In this document: piece by piece, positions 54,226 through 61,755 of the stretch | Position numbering within the stretch: the stretch's first letter is position 1 | How the letters are laid out: the number at the start of each line of letters is the position of its first letter | Assembly: GCF_007795095.1 (NCBI RefSeq) | Contig: NZ_CP042218.1 | Location: 124,001-188,000 of the forward strand | DNA from: Luteimonas granuli | GTDB lineage: Bacteria > Pseudomonadota > Gammaproteobacteria > Xanthomonadales > Xanthomonadaceae | Direction of reading: 5' to 3' | DNA: 64,000 nucleotides | Notes under the pieces: generated by a model | What the model saw: only the letters and a program-made list of their open reading frames with translations | Database searches by the model: none | What the model was told of the DNA's origin: nothing | Made by a program: the position numbers and the translations under genes

Positions 54226-54646
54226 TGCCTGTCGCAGCTGGCTTTCTTGGCCGCTCCAGAAAATCGAGGGTTGGGCAGCACTCTCCCGCCGGCACTTGGG
54301 CGCACCGCGCTATTTTCTGTTCGAGATCCCTCTCCAGCTGTCGCAGCTCGCGGATTCGTAGACGGACATCGACGAGCTTTCGCTCGGTCAGCTGACGGGT
54401 CTGCTCGCAAGAACGTTCGCCTGTGATCTCTAGCAGGCCAGCGATCTCGTCGAGGCTGAATCCCATCATCTGAGCGCGCCGGATGAACTGAAGCCGATTG
54501 ACATCGTTTTCGTCGTAACGACGCACGCCTCCTATGGGTCGCTCGGGTTGACGCAGCAGCCTACGTCGCTGGTAGTAGCGCACGGTTTCGACGTGCACAT
54601 CGGCCGCCGCCGCCAGCCGGCTGATCGTAAACGTGTTCGGACGCAC
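54221..54646 (-). CDS. merR: Mercury-responsive regulator MerR
   Basis: This is a 141-residue MerR. The N-terminal winged helix is FTISRLAAAADVHVETVRYY with QRRRLLRQPERPIGGVRRYD, followed by the dimerisation helix and the three mercury ligands: Cys in GERSCEQTR (Cys82), Cys in ARCAQVPAGECCP (Cys117 and Cys126 equivalents). It starts with GTG at 54646, divergent from merT. It represses and, with Hg(II), activates merT by twisting the overlong spacer promoter. Confidence 0.94.
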   Translation of the reverse strand: MRPNTFTISRLAAAADVHVETVRYYQRRRLLRQPERPIGGVRRYDENDVNRLQFIRRAQMMGFSLDEIAGLLEITGERSCEQTRQLTERKLVDVRLRIRELRQLERDLEQKIARCAQVPAGECCPTLDFLERPRKPAATGS

Positions 54647-54649
54647 GGC

Positions 54650-54681
54650 TTGACTCCGTACCTAGGTACAGAGGCTAGTAT
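54650..54681 (+). promoter_or_regulatory. mer operator-promoter
   Basis: -35 TTGACT (54650-54655) and -10 TAGTAT (54676-54681) are separated by 20 bases, the long spacer typical of MerR-controlled promoters. The spacer holds the dyad CCGTACCTAGGTACAG. It lies between merR and merT. Confidence 0.85.
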
Positions 54682-54687
54682 GCTCTG

Positions 54688-55044
54688 ATGCAAACAACCC
54701 CGGCCAAATCGTCTGTTCCAGCCATCGTTGGCGCGAGCATCGCCGCCATTGGCGCATCGGTCTGCTGCGTCGTGCCGCTGGTGCTGGTCCTGCTGGGCAT
54801 CAGTGGCGCCTGGATCGGCACCCTGACAGCTCTCGATTCCTTGAGGCCCTGGTTCAGCGCCGCCGCCGTACTGTCCTTGGCCGTGGCGTTTCGGATGCTG
54901 TATCGACCGGCGGCACGGTGCGGTGTGGATGGCAGTTGCATCGCCCCGGACGCTCTGCGACGCAGGCGACGTTGGCTCTGGTTGGCGACAGCCCTCATCG
55001 TCCTGTTGCTGCTGTTTCCCTATTACATCGTCTGGATTCTGTAG
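54688..55044 (+). CDS. merT: Mercuric transport protein MerT
   Basis: This is a 118-residue inner-membrane protein with three helices. The first has the paired cysteines in GASVCCVVPLVLVLLG (MerT Cys24/25 equivalents). The cytoplasmic loop carries the second pair, ARCGVDGSC. It moves Hg(II) inward from MerP. It starts 6 bases below the -10 box, so its 5' leader is very short or the transcript is leaderless. Confidence 0.92.
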   Translation: MQTTPAKSSVPAIVGASIAAIGASVCCVVPLVLVLLGISGAWIGTLTALDSLRPWFSAAAVLSLAVAFRMLYRPAARCGVDGSCIAPDALRRRRRWLWLATALIVLLLLFPYYIVWIL

Positions 55045-55052
55045 GAGGCGCG

Positions 55053-55340
55053 ATGCACAAGTGGATACTGGCCCTGGTGGCTGCTCTGTCGGTCGGTGCC
55101 GCTCTTGCGACGCCCGCAACCGTAGTAATGCTCGATGCTGAGAACATGACCTGTCCTGCCTGCGGCATCACCATCAGGAAGGCGCTGGAGAAGGTGCCGG
55201 GCGTGGCCGATGTGAAGGTGGACACCCGGGCTGAAACAGTCACGGTGACGTTCGAATCGAGCCAGACGGATGCAGCTGGAATCGCGCGTGCAGTCACGGA
55301 AGCAGGCTTCCCGGCCAAGGTGCGGGCTGGCGGTGAGTGA
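55053..55340 (+). CDS. merP: Periplasmic mercury-binding protein MerP
   Basis: This 95-residue precursor has a signal peptide (MHKWILALVAALSVGAALAT). The HMA fold has the metal site ENMTCPACGITIRKALEKV (Cys-x2-Cys). It scavenges Hg(II) and passes it to MerT. The ribosome-binding site TAGGAGG lies 8 bases after the merT stop. It overlaps the next gene. Confidence 0.94.
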   Translation: MHKWILALVAALSVGAALATPATVVMLDAENMTCPACGITIRKALEKVPGVADVKVDTRAETVTVTFESSQTDAAGIARAVTEAGFPAKVRAGGE

Positions 55341-55545
55341 CATCAAGCTGGAAAGCATCTTGACCTGCCCGGAGTGCGGCCATCGGGCGACCGAGACAAT
55401 GCCCATCACAGCGTGTCAATTCTTCTATGAGTGCACGCGCTGTGGAGCGGTTTTGCGTCCGCATCAAGGCGACTGCTGTGTGTTCTGCTCGTTCGGAACA
55501 GTGCCATGTCCACCGATCCAACAGAACAATCCCTGTTGTGGTTGA
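55333..55545 (+). CDS. GDCCVxC domain protein
   Basis: This 70-residue Cys-rich protein starts with GTG at 55333 and overlaps the merP stop by 8 bases. It has a zinc-ribbon-like ILTCPECGHRATE, then YECTRCGAVLRPHQGDCCVF with CSFGTVPCPP and a CC near the end. This is the GDCCVxC domain found in mer operons. It is probably a cytosolic mercury-handling protein (inference). Confidence 0.88.
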   Translation: MSDIKLESILTCPECGHRATETMPITACQFFYECTRCGAVLRPHQGDCCVFCSFGTVPCPPIQQNNPCCG

Positions 55546-56839
55546 ACCGCGGACTCCGGTAATAGTTGGACAGACAGGCTGCGAGATCGACTGTGCCACC
55601 CTGGAAAGCGCGCCGCTCAACCAGCGGTGTGCATGCGAAGTGGTCGACATCCTCCGTCTGCACGAGTCGATCCGGGGTGCCTTTCCGGAGTTCACGACTG
55701 ATCCCGCCGTACACGCGCACTTATTTTCACCCTATGCCTTGTTCGTTGATCGGCCCGCGTTGGAGGCCATGGGACGAGTCGCGGCGGCGGTCTTCGACGT
55801 CGCAGGAAACCCGGGATATGGCCAGCGCGTCCTGCAATGGGCCCCCGACATCGCAACCCATGATCCGGCTTCGGCGGGTGGCGTCCTGGGGCTGGACTTT
55901 CACTTGACCGTCGACGGCCCGCGGTTGATCGAGGTCAACACCAATCCCGGCGGCCTGCTCCTCAATGCAGTGCTGCTCGATGGCGTGCGGTCTTGCGCGC
56001 CGGCTGCGTGGACCACCTGGACAACGACGGCGAAGGCCCGCAACGCGGCTGTCGCCGCCTGGCTGGACGATGCCCGGCAGCAGTTCGGCCGCGCGCCTGC
56101 GCGTCTGGCGATCGTGGACAGCGCCCCGCGGGAGCAGTTCCTTTACCCGGAGTTCGAGCTGTACGCGGACGCATTCCAGGAGCATGGGGTGGACTGCGTG
56201 ATACGCGCACCCGAGGAACTGAGCCTTGGCCCGGACGGGCTTGCAGATGCCCATGGCCGGATCGACATGGTCTACAACCGGTTGACCGATTTCGCGCTCG
56301 AGGAAGCTTCGCATGCAGACCTTCGTCAGGCTTACCTGGCGGGGGACGTCGCATTCACCCCGCATCCACGTGCGCACGCGTTGTTCGCCGACAAGCGCAA
56401 CCTTGCGGTGCTTGGAGACCCGACCTTGATCGGCGGGTTCGGGGTGGATGCGGGCTCGGCGGCCCTGCTGGCCCAGGTGATCCCGCCCACGGTTGAAGTC
56501 GTGCCCGGAAACCGGGATGCGCTGTGGGCAGCGCGCAACGGCTATTTCTTCAAGCCTGCAGCAGGGTTCGGCAGCCGCGGGAGTTATCGGGGCGACAAGC
56601 TCACCCGGCGGACGTGGGAGTCGATGGTGTCGGCGACCTACATCGCACAGGCCTTCGCGGCACCGAGCTTGCGGATCGTGCATGGGGGGCAGTCCCTCAA
56701 GGCCGATGTGCGCTGCTTCGCATCCGAGGCGGGTGTCCTGTTGTTCGCGGCCAGGCTGTACCAGGGCCAGACCACGAACATGCGCACCCCCGGTGGTGGA
56801 TTCGCAGCGGTGCTCACGTCGTCACGGATCGACGAGTGA
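55538..56839 (+). CDS. ATP-grasp-like protein following the mer genes
   Basis: From a GTG at 55538 that overlaps the previous stop, the product is 433 residues; later starts (for example GTG near 55641) are possible. Motifs are GVLGLDFHLTVDGPRLIEVN with TNPGGLLLNA, MVYNRLTDFALEEA, ADKRNLAVLGDP, NGYFFKPAAGFGSRGSYRGD, and SLKADVRCFASEAGVLLFAA. Lys/Gly and Asp/Glu/Asn motifs match a permuted ATP-grasp ligase fold of the glutathionylspermidine-synthase type. The substrate is unknown. Its coupling to the GDCCVxC gene suggests a role in thiol or metal chemistry (inference). Confidence 0.75.
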   Translation: MVEPRTPVIVGQTGCEIDCATLESAPLNQRCACEVVDILRLHESIRGAFPEFTTDPAVHAHLFSPYALFVDRPALEAMGRVAAAVFDVAGNPGYGQRVLQWAPDIATHDPASAGGVLGLDFHLTVDGPRLIEVNTNPGGLLLNAVLLDGVRSCAPAAWTTWTTTAKARNAAVAAWLDDARQQFGRAPARLAIVDSAPREQFLYPEFELYADAFQEHGVDCVIRAPEELSLGPDGLADAHGRIDMVYNRLTDFALEEASHADLRQAYLAGDVAFTPHPRAHALFADKRNLAVLGDPTLIGGFGVDAGSAALLAQVIPPTVEVVPGNRDALWAARNGYFFKPAAGFGSRGSYRGDKLTRRTWESMVSATYIAQAFAAPSLRIVHGGQSLKADVRCFASEAGVLLFAARLYQGQTTNMRTPGGGFAAVLTSSRIDE

Positions 56840-56875
56840 TTCCCCACCGGAGCCGACCCTTGGGGCGTGTCGTGG

Positions 56876-57979
56876 CTACAGCCAGGCGAGTGCCGATTCA
56901 GCCAGTTCGCGCTCCTCATCGATCGCGACGTTCCATATGCTCGGCCCGCCCCCGCGGTCGATCCGCGTGGCTCCAGCATCGTTGACGTCAGGTGCCAGCG
57001 CCAGGCCGAGCCAGGCCAGTCGCGCGACGATGCGAGCCCGCAAAACCGGCGCGCGATGGCCGATGCCGCCGGAAAAGACGACATGGTCGAGACCGCCAAT
57101 TGCCGTGGCCATGGCCGCGATGGACTGCGCAATCCGGACTGCAAAGAGCTCCACGGCAAGCTGGGCCTGCGGGCCGGGATCCGTCAGCAACACGCGCATG
57201 TCGCCATGGCCGGCGATTCCGGCAAGGCCTGCACTGCGGTACAGGCCGTTTTCAAGCGCCTGCGCATCCAGGCGTTCATGCCTCAGCAGATACAGCAACG
57301 CGCCGGGATCGAGATCTCCGGAGCGGGTAGGGCTCGGGATTCCACCCAGCGGAGTGAGCGCCATGGTGGTGTCGCGGCTGCGGCCGCCCTCGACGGCGCA
57401 GACGCTGCAGCCACCCCCCAGATGCGCGAAGACAGCGCGGCCCTTCAGGATTCCAGCGTCGTGGCTGGCCACTATGCGGAGCGCGGAGGCAAAGGCGAGT
57501 CCATGGAAACCGTAGCGGCGGATGCCCAGCGCATCCCATGCTTCAGGGACAGGCAAGCGCCGGCTCCAGGGCGCGAGCGACGCGTGGAAGTCGGTGTCGA
57601 AGGCCACGCCTTGGCGCGCGTGCGGCCAACGCATGCGCGCGGCACGCGCGAAAGCGAGGGCTACCGGCTGGTGCAAGGGTGCGAACGGCACCAATGCATC
57701 CAGTTTCGCGAGCACGGTTTCGTCGAGCTCGCGGGCGTCGTGCAGGTCACCGCCATGTACGATTCGGTGCACCACCACGTCGGGGCTGGGCGACGGCTCC
57801 GACAATGCCTCGAGCAGGGTGGCAAGGCGCTCCTGCGCATCCACGCCGACTGGAATTTCGGCCCGGGAGCGCTCGAGCAGACGAGACTGCGCGCCGTGTC
57901 CCTCAGTGTTGAACAGATAGGACGCGCCCTTGAGGGTGGACGAGCCAACGTTGAGTGCAAGAAGCCGGCGCGTGGTCAC
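56876..57979 (-). CDS. ackA: Acetate kinase
   Basis: This 367-residue enzyme makes ATP and acetate from acetyl phosphate. Family motifs are LLALNVGSSTLKGASYL near the start, VVHRIVHGG, GVAFDTDFHASLAP, RRYGFHGLAFASAL, FAHLGGGCSVCAVEGGRSRD with TTMALTPLGGI, and DHVVFSGGIGHRAPVLRARI. It is shorter than the usual about 400 residues. The start is GTG at 57979 with GGGGA upstream. It follows the copper ATPase by 19 bases. Paired with phosphoketolase, it completes the acetyl-phosphate bypass. Confidence 0.92.
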   Translation of the reverse strand: MTTRRLLALNVGSSTLKGASYLFNTEGHGAQSRLLERSRAEIPVGVDAQERLATLLEALSEPSPSPDVVVHRIVHGGDLHDARELDETVLAKLDALVPFAPLHQPVALAFARAARMRWPHARQGVAFDTDFHASLAPWSRRLPVPEAWDALGIRRYGFHGLAFASALRIVASHDAGILKGRAVFAHLGGGCSVCAVEGGRSRDTTMALTPLGGIPSPTRSGDLDPGALLYLLRHERLDAQALENGLYRSAGLAGIAGHGDMRVLLTDPGPQAQLAVELFAVRIAQSIAAMATAIGGLDHVVFSGGIGHRAPVLRARIVARLAWLGLALAPDVNDAGATRIDRGGGPSIWNVAIDEERELAESALAWL

Positions 57980-57998
57980 AGGTGTCCCCGAATCATGT

Positions 57999-60074
57999 TC
58001 ATGGGGACCGCACCGCCCGGCGCAACAACTGCGCATTGATTGCCACAACGACGGTGCTCAGCGACATGAGCACTGCCCCAAGCGCAGGTTGCAACAGGAT
58101 CCCCCATGCGGCGAGAACGCCAGCGGCGAGAGGGATGGCGACGATGTTGTAGCCGGCGGCCCACCACAGGTTCTGGATCATCTTGCGATAGGTGGCCTTG
58201 CTCAATTCGATGATCGCTGGCACGTCGCGCGGGTCGCTGCGCACGAGTACGACGTCGCCGGCCTCGACCGCGACGTCCGTCCCTGTGCCGATGGCGATGC
58301 CGACGTCGGACGTGAGCAGCGCCGGAGCGTCATTGACACCGTCACCCACCATCGCGACGCGCTTGCCCTGGGCCTGCAGCTCCTCGATCTTTGCCACCTT
58401 GTCCTCGGGCAATACCTCGGCGAAGACGGTGTCGATGTTGAGTTCCTTCGCGACCGCGTTTGCGACCGCCGTGGAATCACCCGTCAGCAGGACAACCTCC
58501 AGTCCTTCGTCGTGCAGCCGCTTGACCGCGTCGAACGATTCGGGACGGATGGCATCCGCGATCGCAAATACGGCGAGCACCCGGTCGCCTTCCACCAGGT
58601 AGGTTGCAGATTGACCATCGGCTGCCGCTGATTCGGCAGCCCGCCGAAGCGTCTCCGGCGGTTCGACCGCGAGCATTCTCAACAGACCCGGCCCGCCAAC
58701 GTGAAGCGAGCGCTCCTCGACGACTGCGCGCACGCCGCGTCCCGGCATGGACTCGAAGTCCTGCGACATCGGAACGTCGATGCCATGTTCCTTGGCGCTG
58801 GTCATCAGCGCCTGCGCGATCGGATGTTCAGCGTCGCGCTGGACCGACGCGGCCACGCGAAGCACCTCGTCGTCGGTGAGTCCATCGGCGGCAGTGGTCT
58901 TCACGACGCGGTGCGAACCGAGGGTGAGCGTGCCTGTCTTGTCGAACACGACCGTGTTCAGCAAACGGGCCTCTTCCAGGCCGCGTCGATCGCGCACGAG
59001 CAGGCCGTTCCGTGCGCCAATCGTGGTCGAGATGGCGGTCACCAGCGGAATGGCCAGGCCCAGCGCATGGGGACAGGCGATCACGAGCACGGTCACTACG
59101 CGCTCGATCGTGAAGCTCCACGGTCGACCGAGGAGTGGCCAGACAATGGCGGTAACCGCGGCGGAGACGATGGCGATGATCGTGAGGTAGAACGCCGCCC
59201 GGTCCGCCAGGGCCTGGGCGCGCGAGCGCGACGTCTGGGCCTGCTCGACGAGCCGCATGATACCCGCGAGCGCGGTCTCGTCGCCGGTTCCCGTCACCTC
59301 GACACGCAACGAGCCCTGTCCGTTGACGGTGCCGGCGATCACCCGGTCGCCCGTCGACTTGTCCATCGGCTTGGACTCGCCGGTGATCATCGCTTCGTTG
59401 ACGGCGCTGGTCCCTTCCTTCACGACGCCGTCGGCGGGAATGCTCGCGCCGGGCCTGATGAGCAGCAGGTCGCCGCGCTTCAGTTCCGCGACAGGGACTT
59501 CCTTCGCGGTACCGGCCTCATCCAACCGCACCGCCATATCAGGCAGCAGCTTCGCGAGTTCCTTGAGAGCGCCCTGTGCCTGGTTGATCGAACGCATCTC
59601 GATCCAGTGGCCGAGCAACATGATCGCCACCAGCGTCGCCAGCTCCCACCACAGGTCCAAGCCCTCGACAACGCCGAGCGTGACCAACGCGCTGTAAAGG
59701 AAGGCGACGGTGATCGCAAGCGAGATCAGCGTCATCATGCCCGGCAGGCGATTTCTCAGCTCGTGGTATCCGCCGCGGAGGAACGGCCAGCCGCCGTAGA
59801 AGTACACGATCGTGCCGAACACCGCCGGGATGTACGCCGACCCCGGGAACTGTGGTGCGGTGTAGTCGAACCAATGCTGGATCATCCCGCTCCAGATCAG
59901 AGTGGGGATGGTCAGCAGCAGCGTGAACCAGAACTTGTCGCGGAAGCTCGCCACGCTGTGGCCGGCGTGCTTGTCGTGCCCGGCATGGACGTCACCTTCA
60001 GCACCCGTGCGGGGATGCGGCGGTTGCTCGCCGTGCGCCTGATGATCTTGATGATGATGATTGCGTTGCGTCAT
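57999..60074 (-). CDS. copB: Copper-translocating P-type ATPase, CopB type (CPH motif)
   Basis: This 691-residue P1B-3 ATPase has a His-rich N-terminus (MTQRNHHHQDHQAHG, HAGHDKHAGH) instead of a Cys-x2-Cys domain. The membrane motif is VIACPHALGLAIPLVTA near residue 333, the phosphorylation site is FDKTGTLTLGS near 376, GES is ITGESKPMDK, and the hinge is MVGDGVNDAPALL. The CPH motif is characteristic of CopB-type Cu(II)/Ag exporters. The ATG at 60074 has AGGAAGG 8 bases upstream, so it is preferred over one at 60104. Confidence 0.93.
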   Translation of the reverse strand: MTQRNHHHQDHQAHGEQPPHPRTGAEGDVHAGHDKHAGHSVASFRDKFWFTLLLTIPTLIWSGMIQHWFDYTAPQFPGSAYIPAVFGTIVYFYGGWPFLRGGYHELRNRLPGMMTLISLAITVAFLYSALVTLGVVEGLDLWWELATLVAIMLLGHWIEMRSINQAQGALKELAKLLPDMAVRLDEAGTAKEVPVAELKRGDLLLIRPGASIPADGVVKEGTSAVNEAMITGESKPMDKSTGDRVIAGTVNGQGSLRVEVTGTGDETALAGIMRLVEQAQTSRSRAQALADRAAFYLTIIAIVSAAVTAIVWPLLGRPWSFTIERVVTVLVIACPHALGLAIPLVTAISTTIGARNGLLVRDRRGLEEARLLNTVVFDKTGTLTLGSHRVVKTTAADGLTDDEVLRVAASVQRDAEHPIAQALMTSAKEHGIDVPMSQDFESMPGRGVRAVVEERSLHVGGPGLLRMLAVEPPETLRRAAESAAADGQSATYLVEGDRVLAVFAIADAIRPESFDAVKRLHDEGLEVVLLTGDSTAVANAVAKELNIDTVFAEVLPEDKVAKIEELQAQGKRVAMVGDGVNDAPALLTSDVGIAIGTGTDVAVEAGDVVLVRSDPRDVPAIIELSKATYRKMIQNLWWAAGYNIVAIPLAAGVLAAWGILLQPALGAVLMSLSTVVVAINAQLLRRAVRSP

Positions 60075-60137
60075 GGGTCTGCCTTCCTGAATGCACTGAT
60101 GCACCGGGCACCAGCGGGGAGATAGATCAGTGTTCTG

Positions 60138-61730
60138 TTACAAGTGTCCCGATCTGGCGATGGCCATCACCAGCCGCAGTGAGAGCAATCCCGCAGCAGC
60201 GAAGGCCACGATCGCCAGGAAAGGCATGTGACCGAACACTTGCGGGCCGTCGGAATGCAGGCTCAACAGCGCACCGCTTACGTACAGGCCCAAGGTGACC
60301 AGGGCCAACGCCAGCCGGTTGCCCGTGCGCGCGATTGCCTCCTGCGTGGAACTCAGGCCATGGTGGTGTACGGAGAAGGCGGGTCGTCCGTCGCTGAGTT
60401 GCGCCTGCCGCAACAGGTCGGTGGCGATCTGTGGCAGTTGGCGCGCAGTGCGGGCCAGCCGCATGGCAAGCGGCCTGTTGCCGCTGGGGCGGCTGGCTTC
60501 GGCAATGTCGGCGATCGCGGCCGCCTGCGCGGACAGCGTCCCCAGCAGGTCCAGATCCGGATCCAGCGCCCGCAGCGTGTTCTCGACCAGGAACAGCGTC
60601 CGGATCAGGGACAGCAGGTGGGCCGGAAGCCGGAAGCCAGCGCCCTGCCCAATGCGTGCCACGCGCCAGATTGCCTCGGCAATGGACCACTGCGCCAGCG
60701 GACGGCTGGCCATCTCGGCCAGGATCAGGTGGATCTCGCGCACATGCGAGCGGCGGTCGACCTGCGGCGGGAAGAAGCCCATGGCGATCGCTGCATCCAG
60801 CACGCCCTCGGCGTCGTCGGCCGCAATGGCCTCGACCATGCCGCCGAGCGCGAGCCGGGATGCAGGGTCGAGCACGCCGATCGAGCCAAAGTCATGCAGG
60901 CACAGGCGACCGTCGTCAAAGAAGAACAGATTCCCCGGGTGCGGGTCGGCATGGAAGACGCCGGCGCCGAAGAGCTGATGCACGTAGGCACCGAGCAGCG
61001 CCCTTGCCAGTGCGGGAGCCGCCGCCGTTCCATAAGCGGCTTCCATGCGGGTGCCGTGGCTACGATCCTGGACCAGCACGTCGCGGGTGGCGTAGGGCTC
61101 AACGACATGTGGCTGTGTGATGCCGGGCAGGGCATCGAGCACCTTCGCCATGCGGCGCATGTTCTGCGCCTCGTGACGCATGTCGATTTCATCGCGCAGG
61201 AATGCGCCCAGCTCGTCCACCAGTTCGAGGGGGCGGTGTCGCTTCAGAGGCGGCCAGATCCACTGGGCTACGCGCAGCGTGCGTCGAAGCAGCCGCAGGT
61301 CAGCCTGCACTTGAGCGTGGATGCCGGGCCGGGTGACCTTGACGACCACGTCGCGACCGTCATGCATGCGAGCCGGATGGATCTGAGCCACCGACGCGGC
61401 GGCCAGCGGATGGTCATCGAAGCTGGCGAAAAGCTCTTCGACGGAGGCGCCGAACGCCTGCTCGACCATGTGTCTGGCCTGGTCCGCAGGAAATGCCGGC
61501 ACGTCGCTGTGCAACCGCGACAATGCCTCGCGATAGGGCGCCGGCAGCAGGTCCCAGCGCAGGCTCAAACCCTGGCCCAGCTTGACGAAGGTGGTACCCA
61601 GCCCCACCAGGGTGGCGCTGACGTACGCGGGAAGCCGTTCGGGTCTGCGTCGGCGCAGGCGCAACACCGCGACCCCGAGAGTCAGTCCGGCCCAGGCGAT
61701 CTGGCCTCCGCGGCGCACCGTGCCCGCCAT
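60138..61730 (-). CDS. AarF/ABC1/UbiB-family kinase-like protein
   Basis: From the ATG at 61730 the protein is 530 residues. Family motifs are the KxGQ-type segment TFVKLGQGLSLRWDLLPAPY near residue 45, PLAAASVAQIHPA (A-rich loop), VVVKVTRPGI, EIDMRHEAQNMRRM, FHADPHPGNLFFFDDGRLCL and HDFGSIGVLD. Two C-terminal hydrophobic helices (LALALVTLGLYVSGALLSL, MPFLAIVAFAAAGLLSLRLV) anchor it. UbiB proteins support ubiquinone synthesis. Here, between phosphoketolase and a copper ATPase, the role is unclear. It starts 25 bases after the phosphoketolase stop. Confidence 0.88.
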   Translation of the reverse strand: MAGTVRRGGQIAWAGLTLGVAVLRLRRRRPERLPAYVSATLVGLGTTFVKLGQGLSLRWDLLPAPYREALSRLHSDVPAFPADQARHMVEQAFGASVEELFASFDDHPLAAASVAQIHPARMHDGRDVVVKVTRPGIHAQVQADLRLLRRTLRVAQWIWPPLKRHRPLELVDELGAFLRDEIDMRHEAQNMRRMAKVLDALPGITQPHVVEPYATRDVLVQDRSHGTRMEAAYGTAAAPALARALLGAYVHQLFGAGVFHADPHPGNLFFFDDGRLCLHDFGSIGVLDPASRLALGGMVEAIAADDAEGVLDAAIAMGFFPPQVDRRSHVREIHLILAEMASRPLAQWSIAEAIWRVARIGQGAGFRLPAHLLSLIRTLFLVENTLRALDPDLDLLGTLSAQAAAIADIAEASRPSGNRPLAMRLARTARQLPQIATDLLRQAQLSDGRPAFSVHHHGLSSTQEAIARTGNRLALALVTLGLYVSGALLSLHSDGPQVFGHMPFLAIVAFAAAGLLSLRLVMAIARSGHL

Positions 61731-61755
61731 CAGCGCGAGGTCCTGGCCGGCCGGC

